Below are positions 8,110 to 15,529 of a stretch of 18,786 nt of DNA, in pieces. Source of the stretch: Bacillota bacterium (GTDB lineage Bacteria > Bacillota > Clostridia > Christensenellales > Aristaeellaceae); contig JAEWXD010000005.1 in NCBI GenBank assembly GCA_023396045.1, forward strand, positions 1-18,786, read 5' to 3'. The notes under the pieces were generated by a model. It searched no databases and was not told the DNA's origin. It saw only the letters and a program-made list of their open reading frames with translations. The position numbers were made by a program, and so were the translations under genes. The stretch's first letter is position 1. Every line of letters starts with the position of its first letter.

Positions 8110-9078
8110 ATGCTTAAAATAATTAAAACATTTGTTTTGGCTTTTTTAGCCTACTTACTGCAAGTTACTACCATGCCGTTATTTGCCTTTGCAGATATTA
8201 CGCCAAATATAATATTAGCCATACAAGCCATCATTATTGTTGCCTATGGCAGACAACACGGTTTGGCCGCTTCTGTTATCGTTGCCATATTAATGGAAAC
8301 CATGATACAAAACTTACTGTATTACAATATAATTATTTATATTGCTGTAGCACTGCTTGGTATGATTATATTTGCAGATAAAACGGAACGCAAATTGGAA
8401 ATGGAACGTGCAACCAAAAAGCATTACGGAAACTATAACCCTTTGCTGCGCACTGTTTTTTGCACAATGTATATGGCTATTTTGTTTGAAATAGCTACAC
8501 TTGCCTACGGATTATTAAACGGTTTGGAAATGCACATGAATGTGGTTATGCGTGCACTGCTTTTTATTGGCTACACAACATTTCTAAGTATTATTCTTAT
8601 GTTCCCATTGCGCTACTTTTTAAATGTACCACTTACATTACCCAAGTTTAAAAAACAGAGCAAAAAATATCTGCATGATTTAGATCCTATGCGCGGTAAG
8701 CTTCCAATTGGTACACACCTTATTAAGAAAACAGCAGATCCAGAAGAATTACATTTTAATAATGCAAAAGAAAATGTGAACGGCGTAGCTGAAAAAAACA
8801 GCACAACAATGCCCGATATGCAATTTACAAGAGAAACTAACAAAAACAGTATACAAACTGCTTTAGATAACACAGTAAGACGCAGAAATACAATACCAGA
8901 CACTGTAACTAATACTCTGTTTGAAGAAATCGGGGAACAAAACACAAGTTCCACTCGTTTGAATGATGTGGAAAGTGAAAATAGCCCTGTAGAAACAATA
9001 GATAGCGTAAATTCCCTACACGCACGTTTTCAGCGCCCAGCAGAAAATGATGAAGCAGGTACGCAAAACTCTCTGTAG
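8110..9078 (+). CDS. mreD: Rod shape-determining protein MreD with long C-terminal extension
   Basis: I chose the ATG at 8110 (322 residues). A longer frame from a TTG at 8089 overlaps the mreC end and removes the natural TGAGG ribosome site (8096-8100). Residues 1 to about 180 are strongly hydrophobic with five or six membrane helices, beginning MLKIIKTFVLAFLAYLLQV and ending FPLRYFLNVPLTLP, as in MreD. Family members are usually about 160-180 residues. Here roughly 140 polar residues follow, rich in Asn, Thr, Glu and Arg, with no recognisable domain (for example NTVRRRNTIPDTVTNTLFEE). If MreD keeps its usual topology the tail is cytoplasmic. Position between mreC and mrdA and the helix pattern give the name; sequence similarity in MreD is always low. 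Confidence 0.85.
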   Translation: MLKIIKTFVLAFLAYLLQVTTMPLFAFADITPNIILAIQAIIIVAYGRQHGLAASVIVAILMETMIQNLLYYNIIIYIAVALLGMIIFADKTERKLEMERATKKHYGNYNPLLRTVFCTMYMAILFEIATLAYGLLNGLEMHMNVVMRALLFIGYTTFLSIILMFPLRYFLNVPLTLPKFKKQSKKYLHDLDPMRGKLPIGTHLIKKTADPEELHFNNAKENVNGVAEKNSTTMPDMQFTRETNKNSIQTALDNTVRRRNTIPDTVTNTLFEEIGEQNTSSTRLNDVESENSPVETIDSVNSLHARFQRPAENDEAGTQNSL

Positions 9079-9093
9079 AAGGTTGGTGATTAT

Positions 9094-11604
9094 TTGTACA
9101 GAAACGACAATATACAGGACGAAACCAAATATGGCATTCGCTATCTACTATTTATCGTTATTATTGTAATATTGGTATTTTTACTGATCAATAGACTCTA
9201 TGCCTTACAATTAAGTTCCGGTGAAAAATATACTGAAACAGCTACCAGCCAACGTAAAACAACCATTCCACTTCGTGGTAGCAGAGGCTTAATTACTGAT
9301 AGTGATTCTGTTATTCTTGCCCGCGATGAAAAAATATATAATGTTACATTTTATAGAGATGCATCTCAAAGAAGTAAGGATACATATGCTCAATTTACCG
9401 AATCCATACTAAAAACCATAGAAATTATTGAGAAATATGGCAATACCTTAGATGTAAAATTTATCATTGAGCGCAACCCCCAAACCAACAATTGGCAGTT
9501 TAACTTTGGTAGTGGTGTTTCTGAAGCTGTTTTAGAAACACGCGAAATGCAATGGCGTAGAAACAATTATTTAACAGAAACAAAGTATCCTACTGCCAGC
9601 AGCATAATGGACGAGTTGAAAAAACGTTACTCTATACCGGAACATTTACCGGAAGAAACGATGTTGAAGGTATTGGCTGTGTTTTCAGAAATGCAGATGA
9701 ACCTGTTTAACTCCCAGCCTATTATTATTGCCAGCAATGTACCCTATGAAACGGTAATAGAAATAGAAACACAATCTATGTTGTTACCCGGTATGGATAT
9801 TGCAGTTTCCAGCAAACGTGTATACCCACGCGGTAAAGTTGGGGCACAGATTATTGGCTATTTAGGTGCTATCCCCTCTTATGAAATGTACCAAGAACTA
9901 TCCAAAAACGGTTACCAATTTAACGACCTTATTGGCCGCGATGGTATAGAACGCTCTATGGAAGATTGGCTTACCCAAAACTCTGCTGCACGCCAAGGGC
10001 AAAAAATTGTAGAGCGAGATAGCTTGGGTAAAATTACACGTGTACTGGAGTACACCGAACCAAAGGATGGCAATAACGTAAAACTAACCATTAAAGACAG
10101 CTTACAACAGCGTGCAGAAGAAGCTCTTGCAAACAATGTTATGATTGCAAGGCAAAACCAGCAAGAACGATTGTTAGATGATAGATGGTTAGAACGCAAC
10201 AAAGATAAAATTTTAGACAGAAACTGGGAAAAATTCCCTATTAACTTGGCAACACGTGGCGCAATGATGGTAGTAGACATGGAAGGCAGAGTACTTGCTA
10301 TGGCCAATTACCCTACCTATGACTTAAACGCACTGGTTGCAAAAGGGCCAGAATCTACAGAGATTTTAACAGACCCACGCAATGTATTGATGAACTACAA
10401 CATACAGGCTGCCGGAACCCCGGGTTCTATTTTCAAAATGGTAACAGGGCTTGGCGGCCTTATGGAAGGCGAGCTTTGGAGCAATGAAACCATTTCTGAT
10501 GGCGGTTATTTTACAAAGTATAATGCCGACTTAAGCACTGCCCCAAAATGTTGGTTAGACCCACGTTTTAAACACAGGCATGCTGACCAAACCTTAGTAC
10601 AGGGTATAAAAAACTCTTGCAACTATTTCTTTTATGAAGTGAGTTCCCGCCTTGGTGAACAGAGACTATACAAGTATGCAAACCTGCTTGGCTTAACCTC
10701 TAAAACCGGCCTTGACTTACCCGGCGAATTGCGCAGTATAGTAGGTTCACAGAACTCTTTATACGACCCTAACAAGCCACTCAACGAAGCAAACCAAGAT
10801 ACAGCGATACCTATTATTGTATTTAACTCCATTAAAACACACTTAAAAAACGTCGGCGCCTCTCGTGGTATTTTTTATGATGAAGAGCGTTTAAACAAAA
10901 CAGTAAAACGATTAATGGATATGGCAGTAAACAATGGCCAGGATCAATGGATTGGTTTAATGCGCCCTATACTAATTGAAGAATTAAACATGACGCGTCA
11001 AATGGTATTTACACAAGCAATTATTGGTGATACATTCAACTATTTAAACGATATTAAATGGGGCGGTAGCCAAGTTGTATTAACTGGTATTGGACAGTCT
11101 ATTTCCGTAGTTACGCCGGCAGCAGTAGCACGCTATGTTGCTTCCATTGCCAACGGCGGCACTACTTACAACTTGCAAATTGTTGATTCTGTTACTTCTC
11201 CGGACGGTGAAATATTAAGCCAACGTGTGCCCACTGTATTACACAAAATTGATATTCCACAAGAATATCTAAGCATGATACACCAAGGCATGCACGGCGT
11301 GGTAGATGCCGAAACGGGTGGTACAGCTGCCAGATTTTTTAAAGGTTGGCCACACAGCGATAACGTTGCCGCGAAAACAGGCACGGCCGAAGTTACCCGT
11401 ATTGACCTTGAAAACAACGCATGGTTCGTTATGTTTGCCCCGTATGAGAAACCGGAAATTGCTGTGGTTGTATTTATACCTGCAGGGCAATCCGGTGCAC
11501 TGGCTTCTGCCGCTGCGCGTGATTTTGTAGGCTTTTATTTAGAACAAAAACAAAATGAAGGTAAACAAATTGACTTACCAAGCGGTAATATGTTAGCCCC
11601 ATAA
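9094..11604 (+). CDS. mrdA: Penicillin-binding protein 2 (elongation transpeptidase)
   Basis: An 836-residue class B PBP that cross-links peptidoglycan in side-wall growth with RodA/MreCD. There is one N-terminal membrane anchor (about 16-38, YLLFIVIIVILVFLLINRLY), a PBP dimerisation region (about 50-350), then the transpeptidase domain. Catalytic motifs are SIFK (Ser445, Lys448), SCN (Ser508-Asn510) and KTGTA (Lys761-Gly763). About 250 residues separate SxN and KTG, well above the roughly 160 of E. coli PBP2; the excess is a helix-rich insert around residues 545-650. The start is a TTG with the spaced extended ribosome site AAGG-TT-GGTGAT (9079-9090). No in-frame ATG precedes the membrane helix. 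It ends the maf-mre operon; no ordinary GC-rich terminator follows. Confidence 0.93.
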   Translation: MYRNDNIQDETKYGIRYLLFIVIIVILVFLLINRLYALQLSSGEKYTETATSQRKTTIPLRGSRGLITDSDSVILARDEKIYNVTFYRDASQRSKDTYAQFTESILKTIEIIEKYGNTLDVKFIIERNPQTNNWQFNFGSGVSEAVLETREMQWRRNNYLTETKYPTASSIMDELKKRYSIPEHLPEETMLKVLAVFSEMQMNLFNSQPIIIASNVPYETVIEIETQSMLLPGMDIAVSSKRVYPRGKVGAQIIGYLGAIPSYEMYQELSKNGYQFNDLIGRDGIERSMEDWLTQNSAARQGQKIVERDSLGKITRVLEYTEPKDGNNVKLTIKDSLQQRAEEALANNVMIARQNQQERLLDDRWLERNKDKILDRNWEKFPINLATRGAMMVVDMEGRVLAMANYPTYDLNALVAKGPESTEILTDPRNVLMNYNIQAAGTPGSIFKMVTGLGGLMEGELWSNETISDGGYFTKYNADLSTAPKCWLDPRFKHRHADQTLVQGIKNSCNYFFYEVSSRLGEQRLYKYANLLGLTSKTGLDLPGELRSIVGSQNSLYDPNKPLNEANQDTAIPIIVFNSIKTHLKNVGASRGIFYDEERLNKTVKRLMDMAVNNGQDQWIGLMRPILIEELNMTRQMVFTQAIIGDTFNYLNDIKWGGSQVVLTGIGQSISVVTPAAVARYVASIANGGTTYNLQIVDSVTSPDGEILSQRVPTVLHKIDIPQEYLSMIHQGMHGVVDAETGGTAARFFKGWPHSDNVAAKTGTAEVTRIDLENNAWFVMFAPYEKPEIAVVVFIPAGQSGALASAAARDFVGFYLEQKQNEGKQIDLPSGNMLAP

Positions 11605-11610
11605 TCTAAT

Positions 11611-11638
11611 TTGTAATAATATAGAAATATTATTGCAA
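11611..11638. repeat. 12-base inverted repeat between mrdA and the DUF3048 gene
   Basis: TTGTAATAATAT (11611-11622) and ATATTATTGCAA (11627-11638) pair at 11 of 12 positions (a G-U pair in RNA for the other) around AGAA. The right arm contains the -35 box of the next promoter. It lacks a T run and GC pairs, so an operator is as likely as a weak terminator. Confidence 0.5.
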
Positions 11639-11661
11639 CATTTAAAATTTTATAGTATACT
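11633..11661 (+). promoter_or_regulatory. Promoter for the DUF3048 gene
   Basis: TTGCAA (11633-11638) and TATACT (11656-11661) are separated by 17 bases. Transcription would start near 11668, leaving a short leader that contains TTGGAGG before the ATG at 11692. Confidence 0.65.
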
Positions 11662-11691
11662 ACATTTATGAGAAAGAATTTGGAGGTTTAT

Positions 11692-12789
11692 ATGAAAAAA
11701 ATTCTATCCATTTTACTGGTATTAACACTTTGTTTTACTTCTGTTGCTGCATTGGCACAAGGCACAACTATAGCCAACGAAGCAGATAGAAATATTAAAG
11801 GTAAAAACAAAGTAGCAGACGGCACTTATAGTGAAAACCCCATTATTGATGGCAAAAGCCCAACCACAGGTTTGGATTGGAATGGTATTGGCGACTACCA
11901 ACCAATGCTTGTGCAAATAGACACAACCGATGGTGGTGTTGGTGTTCGTTCCCCATGGGGTGCTGAATATGCAGATATCATTTATGAAACACCCTTATAT
12001 AAACAAGGCCAAACACGTATGTCTTTCTTATTTAGCGATTACATCCCTGCATCTGCTGGCCCTGTACGTTCTGCACGTGTTGGTCACGCTTGGTTAAGAG
12101 AAGAATGGGATGCAGGTTTCTTATTCTTTGGTTCTCAAGAATTAAAAGGCAGCAGTGTAAGTTCTGTTTTTAAAACCACTGGCGCAAATAAAAAAGGCGT
12201 AATATTCAGCGGTATTGTTGGCGCTGGCAAACCATGGGCAAAATTCTACAACAGAGCACCCGGTTTAAAAAGCCCAAGCAATATGGATGCAAACGTTAAA
12301 GAAATTAGAAATTTAATTCCTAAATCTCACGTCGCTATTCCTCACCCATTCTTATTTAGTGATGAACTACCTACTATGGGCGAAACTGCAACACAAATTC
12401 ATGTAGAAAACAAACACAAACAATATATTTCTGATTTTGAATATAATGCCAGTGAAAACACATACTACCGCAGTGTAGCTGGCCAACCATTTGAAAATAG
12501 AGATTTTGAAACATTAGAAACCAAACCTATCCCTATTAAAAACATTATTGTGCAAAGAACAAAAGTTGGTTGGAATGATGGCAATGGTGTTGCACCTTTA
12601 ACTGAACACATCGGCAAAGGCAATGCAGATATCTTTATTGGCGGTAAGTATATTGCCGGCTATTGGGAAAGACCAAACTACCAGTCCAGAACCGTATATA
12701 TGGATCAAGATGGTAATGAAATTCAATTACAACGCGGTAAAACCTTTATATTGGTTACCCAATACGAAACACCTGTAAGCTATAAATAA
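11692..12789 (+). CDS. Secreted DUF3048 (YerB-like) protein
   Basis: A 365-residue protein with an N-terminal signal peptide (MKKILSILLVLTLCFTSVAALAQ, cut predicted after ALA), so it is exported. I see no lipobox placed for lipid attachment, unlike the lipoprotein YerB of Bacillus. DUF3048 hallmarks are PMLVQIDTTDGGVGVRSPWG, ADIIYETPLYKQGQTRM and GPVRSARVGHAWL (Gly123-Arg129); a C-terminal DUF3048 half follows, with YIAGYWERPNY and GKTFILVTQYETPV. The biochemical role of the family is unknown; I do not assign one. The ATG at 11692 has GGAGG (11682-11686) in front. A start eight codons earlier would sit at the predicted transcription start and leave the ribosome site inside the gene. It is a single-gene unit with its own promoter and terminator. 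Confidence 0.88.
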   Translation: MKKILSILLVLTLCFTSVAALAQGTTIANEADRNIKGKNKVADGTYSENPIIDGKSPTTGLDWNGIGDYQPMLVQIDTTDGGVGVRSPWGAEYADIIYETPLYKQGQTRMSFLFSDYIPASAGPVRSARVGHAWLREEWDAGFLFFGSQELKGSSVSSVFKTTGANKKGVIFSGIVGAGKPWAKFYNRAPGLKSPSNMDANVKEIRNLIPKSHVAIPHPFLFSDELPTMGETATQIHVENKHKQYISDFEYNASENTYYRSVAGQPFENRDFETLETKPIPIKNIIVQRTKVGWNDGNGVAPLTEHIGKGNADIFIGGKYIAGYWERPNYQSRTVYMDQDGNEIQLQRGKTFILVTQYETPVSYK

Positions 12790-12795
12790 AAATAT

Positions 12796-12825
12796 AAAAA
12801 CAACCACATAGTGGTTGTTTTTATT
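12796..12825 (+). terminator. Rho-independent terminator after the DUF3048 gene
   Basis: AAACAACCAC and GTGGTTGTTT pair around a three-base ATA turn and are followed by TTATTT. It starts seven bases after the stop codon. The 146 bases from here to the IS edge contain nothing I can identify. Confidence 0.88.
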
Positions 12826-12978
12826 TGATGATTTTTATATTTGATTCTATCTACAAACATATTGGTATTTAATATTTTTCAGATGTTTTAATATTCTTGA
12901 AATACAATGGTTACGAAAGCTTATTCATAAGATACTCATTTATATACTTTGTAATTGAAAGCAAAAAATGTCTGAAAA

Positions 12979-13090
12979 ATAAAAACCCAACCACCAGCCT
13001 ATCTGGTGGTTTTTCACATCCGGGCATAGCCCTATGTTACCTGCTGTGCCCTAACAGGCACATATGCGACTTGACATTCGCATTGTTAAC
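12979..13090 (-). ncRNA. Structured IS right-end region, possible omegaRNA remnant
   Basis: Between the tnpA remnant and the end hairpin the minus strand can form GTGCC/GGCAC and GGGC-TAT-GCCC stems, then CCGGATGTGA and AAACCACCAG. The IS end at 18651-18786 has the same order: a GC stem, CGGAGAT, AAACCACCAG. This suggests the right end of a tnpB-bearing element from which tnpB has been lost. There is no proof of transcription. Confidence 0.3.
12989..13011 (-). repeat. IS right-end hairpin
   Basis: AACCACCAG and CTGGTGGTT pair around CCTAT (plus-strand reading), a nine-base stem. It is identical over 23 bases to the copy at 13634-13656 and in the same orientation. It is probably the subterminal hairpin recognised by TnpA at the end downstream of tnpA; with the flanking T run it could also stop transcription. 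Confidence 0.85.
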
Positions 13091-13531
13091 AGGTCATCGT
13101 TTGATTTGTTGAACATCGCAAGTTGTCTCTCAGCTTATCTTCTTCCAACTGCGTTCTGATATATTGTGCAATTTTGTCTTTGTTCTTTTCTACTGTATCT
13201 ATATAATACCCTCTACACCAAAATTCTCTATTCCTATATTTGTATTTCATATTCGCGAATCGTTCATATATCATTAAACTACTTTTGCCCAATACCCCAT
13301 AAAACTTGATACTGTTAATTTGGATGGTATTTCTATTAACATATATACATGGTCAGGGTGAAACTTGACTTCCACTATATTTACACCTTTCCACTCGCAT
13401 AATTTCCTTAATATTTTTCCTGCCTCTGTTTTTTGCTTTTTATAAAATACTTGTCTTCAATATTTTGGGGCAAATACCACATGATATTTACAATTCCAGC
13501 TCGTGTGTGCTAAACTATTCTTATCAATCAT
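13086..13531 (-). pseudogene. tnpA: IS200/IS605 transposase TnpA, inactivated
   Basis: The Y1 transposase would nick single-stranded DNA at the IS ends through a tyrosine. Reading on the minus strand from the ATG at 13531 (AAAAGGAGG upstream) gives MIDKNSLAHTSWNCKYHVVF, then a TGA at 13457-13459 where the family has Arg (APKY-R-RQ; CGA to TGA). It continues through GKILRKLCEWKGVNIVEVKF to PDHVYML. The HUH motif there should be His-x-His; the second His is Tyr. A frameshift near 13290 moves the reading frame into the C-terminal half (SSLMIYERFANMKYKYRNR, then FWCRGYYIDTV, and QYIRTQLEED, which keeps the likely catalytic Tyr). Another shift near 13110 is possible, after which a frame runs on to 13051. 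Several independent lesions mean it cannot work; any movement would need a transposase in trans. Confidence 0.9.
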
Positions 13532-13542
13532 TCTTTTGATTA

Positions 13543-13598
13543 TCCTCCTTTTGGTTTGTTGCGTTTGTCAAGTCGCTTTTTCATTTCACCAAAAGGAG
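13543..13598 (-). promoter_or_regulatory. Inverted repeat able to hide the tnpA ribosome site
   Basis: CTCCTTTTGGT (13545-13555) and ACCAAAAGGAG (13588-13598) are perfect 11-base inverted repeats. In tnpA mRNA the 3' arm is the Shine-Dalgarno sequence itself, so the hairpin would block translation. IS200 tnpA is known to be held down by a leader hairpin, so a similar role is likely here. Confidence 0.7.
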
Positions 13599-13633
13599 TT
13601 CTTTCTTTATTCGCATCGCTATAAGCTTTTTAG

Positions 13634-13656
13634 AACCACCAGCCTATCTGGTGGTT
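13634..13656 (-). repeat. IS left-end hairpin
   Basis: This is the second exact copy of the 23-base hairpin (stem AACCACCAG/CTGGTGGTT, loop CCTAT), about 100 bases upstream of the tnpA start. It fits the left-end structure bound by Y1 transposases. Confidence 0.85.
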
Positions 13657-13670
13657 TTCTGAGAATACAA

Positions 13671-13703
13671 AAATAAAAAACACAGCTTGCGCTGTGCTTT
13701 TTA
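13671..13703 (-). terminator. Terminator after the oppA fragment
   Basis: On the minus strand GCACAGC-GCAA-GCTGTG is followed by TTTTTTATTT. The stem begins about ten bases after the stop codon of the oppA fragment. A T-rich run also follows on the plus strand (CTTTTTAT), so it may work both ways. Confidence 0.8.
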
Positions 13704-13714
13704 TGAGTGAGGAA

Positions 13715-14449
13715 TTATTTACCAAACTGGGCATCGTTGTTGCCACTTGCGGTTGTCCACATTTCTAACATATTGATAGGATCGTTAAAGTCTGCAATCC
13801 AACCGTTACGAGCAAAGTCAAAGTTACCGGCTTTTCTTTCGTTCAAGAATACTTTCCAATCAATATTTTTGATGGTCATATTGATGCCGATGGCTGCAAA
13901 ATCTTGTTGTAAAGCTTGTGCAACGGCTTCGTGGCCTTTACCAACGTTTGTTAAATATTCAAAGCTGATTGGTGTGCTTGCTGAAAGCATATTGTTTTCG
14001 TCAAATTCATAACCCGCTTCTTTTAATAAAGTTACTGCTGTTTCAACGGCTTTATCTTCATCATAATTTAAAGTGTAGTAGCCATTTTCTTCTGCAACCG
14101 GGTAGCTATAGGTATCAGTAGAAACCTTGAATTCGCCACCATGACCATTTGCCATACCGGCAGGAATGAATGCGTTTGCAGGCACTTGACCTGTATTACC
14201 AATTACTTCTACAATATAGTCTCTGTTAGCCAATACAGCGAATGCTTTACGCATTGCATTGGCTTGTTCTACAGTTTTGCCTTCAAACAATGGGCTGTTT
14301 ACGTTAAAGATAGCATAGTAAGTTCCCAATTGACCAACGCTATGGAATTCTTCTGTATCCTTTACATTTGCAATTTCATCTGTAGGTACATCATCAATAA
14401 AATCCACCCTTGTGTCAAGTATTGGATACATCTTTTTTCTAATTTCCAA
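13715..14449 (-). pseudogene. oppA-type peptide-binding protein gene fragment, both ends missing
   Basis: The open frame translates to a middle piece of a family 5 extracellular solute-binding protein (OppA/DppA). Visible family sequence includes VDFIDDVPTDEI, QLGTYYAIFNVNSPLF, MRKAFAVLANRDYIVE, VPANAFIPAGM and DFARNGWIADFNDPINML. Similarity begins at the codon at 14405-14407. The preceding residues MEIRKKMYPILDTR come from the adjacent mobile element through a chance TTG start. No signal peptide or lipobox is present, so the product would not be exported. The frame stops after SGNNDAQFGK, where OppA proteins normally continue for roughly 80-100 residues, and a terminator follows at once. So the 5' part is displaced by the recombinase element and the 3' part appears deleted. 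It cannot serve as a peptide-binding protein. Confidence 0.85.
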
Positions 14450-14466
14450 TCAATTAAATCTATACC
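14405..14466. other. Probable attachment-site junction of the recombinase element
   Basis: Between the ORF6N stop and the first oppA codon lie about 60 AT-rich bases containing the small dyad GTAT-TGG-ATAC (14419-14429). Serine recombinase att sites are imperfect dyads around a two-base core, so this is the best candidate. The exact crossover cannot be set without the other end. Confidence 0.4.
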
Positions 14467-15504
14467 CTATTTTAACTTCAATATAGGATTTTTCAAAAGT
14501 CTATTTATTAAATCCGTATAAATCATTTGATCCGCAACTTCCAATATGCTTGTGATTTTTTGACCTGCATCTTTAGAGGATGCTCCGCAATGATATATTC
14601 TTTGATTATCTGTATTCCAGTCAATGATAATGTATCTATCGTGAAATGCCTTACCAGTCTTTTGAAACTTAATATTTACATGAGGATATTCTCTGCAAAA
14701 ATCTTGGTATTCAAGAGTATGAAGTCCTTTGCCTATATTGTCGCTGAATATGATAATTTCCACTGATGGATTTATTTCCTTTAACAGCACCAATGTTTTC
14801 ACTCCAATATAGTTATCTACGATATAGATACTCTTTTTCGCTATCCCATAAATATCCTTGTAAGCAAGATTGGCTTCAATCGGCTGCCCGTTTAATAGTA
14901 AAAATCCATACTTTAAGGGAGGATTGCTGAAGTCGAGAATCAACTCAGACAGCTCTGATTTATGAACAACATTACTTAAAGTATCCACTACATCCGCCAC
15001 CTGTTCTTCCACATCTCTTAAATCTCTTCTTAAATCCTGCATTTCTCGAGCATTGCTTGTAATCTGCATAGAAAGTTGTAAAAAATCTCTTTTTCCTATC
15101 AAGCCTTGATTATCTAAAATATAATCTTTCATTTGCTTGAAAGTGCGGATAAGAGCTTTACTTTGTTTTACTGCAAGTTCTCCTTTGAGAACTGTCATTA
15201 ACATATAAATCCCTTGCTCTGTAAAAGCAAAAGGTAAATATCTTCTTCCTCCGGAGCCGACTTCAGGTTTTGAGGTCGAAATTTTCGACCTCAAAATTTC
15301 CCATTCATCTTTTGTGAGTTGAAATCTGAAATCATCATCAAACTTCTCAATATTATTCTTAACTTGCTCATTGAACCTTTTTGTTTCATACCCATAAATT
15401 TCAGCTAATTCAAAGTCAAGCATAATCTTTTGCCCTCTGATTGTATAAATTCTACTTGTAAGAAGTTCTTGATTTACAATCATTATTTCACCTTTATCGT
15501 CCAT
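14467..15504 (-). CDS. ORF6N-domain protein with C-terminal PLD-like domain
   Basis: A 345-residue protein numbered from the ATG at 15504, which has GTGAGG six bases before it. The ATG at 15483 with AAAGGTGA is an alternative (338 residues); an upstream GTG is part of the ribosome site. The N-terminal 110 residues or so are an ORF6N domain, the DNA-binding module of phage antirepressor-like proteins: IYTIRGQKIMLDFELAEIYG, TKRFNEQVKNNIEKF, FRFQLTKDEW and YLPFAFTEQGIYML. A helical linker (about 140-190) follows. The C-terminal part has IYIVDNYIGVKTL and the HxRx4D box HDRYIIID (His288-Asp295), then YHCGASSKDAG, a phospholipase D-like pattern with Arg for the usual Lys. It sits 25 bases after a recombinase gene and is probably cotranscribed. 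A regulatory or DNA-processing role is inferred, not shown. Confidence 0.82.
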   Translation of the reverse strand: MDDKGEIMIVNQELLTSRIYTIRGQKIMLDFELAEIYGYETKRFNEQVKNNIEKFDDDFRFQLTKDEWEILRSKISTSKPEVGSGGRRYLPFAFTEQGIYMLMTVLKGELAVKQSKALIRTFKQMKDYILDNQGLIGKRDFLQLSMQITSNAREMQDLRRDLRDVEEQVADVVDTLSNVVHKSELSELILDFSNPPLKYGFLLLNGQPIEANLAYKDIYGIAKKSIYIVDNYIGVKTLVLLKEINPSVEIIIFSDNIGKGLHTLEYQDFCREYPHVNIKFQKTGKAFHDRYIIIDWNTDNQRIYHCGASSKDAGQKITSILEVADQMIYTDLINRLLKNPILKLK

Positions 15505-15529
15505 TTGCATCCTCACTTTCTTTAAATTT

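Larger units (their letters stand above)
12972..13675 (-). mobile_element. Decayed IS200/IS605-family element
   Basis: About 700 bases carrying a broken Y1 transposase (tnpA) on the minus strand. It is bounded by two identical 23-base hairpins in the same orientation, not by terminal inverted repeats, as is typical of IS200/IS605. The right end (left side here) is placed at TTTTCAG (12972-12978) because the second IS end in the window has TTTTCAA at exactly the same distance from its hairpin. The left end (right side here) is only approximate; it lies in or next to the T run of the oppA-fragment terminator. tnpB is absent. The element lies between convergent terminators. Confidence 0.82.

Noticed and set aside
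11668..11691. Earlier ATG for the DUF3048 protein
   Set aside because: It falls at the predicted transcription start, and GGAGG lies between it and the ATG that begins a proper signal peptide.
12897..13112. 71-codon plus-strand frame across the IS right end
   Set aside because: It runs through the end hairpin, has no ribosome site and resembles no protein; it opposes the tnpA remnant.
14423..14449. TTG-started short N-terminus giving oppA a new start
   Set aside because: The added residues are AT-rich element sequence without a signal peptide; a solute-binding protein starting in mid-domain would not be exported or fold.
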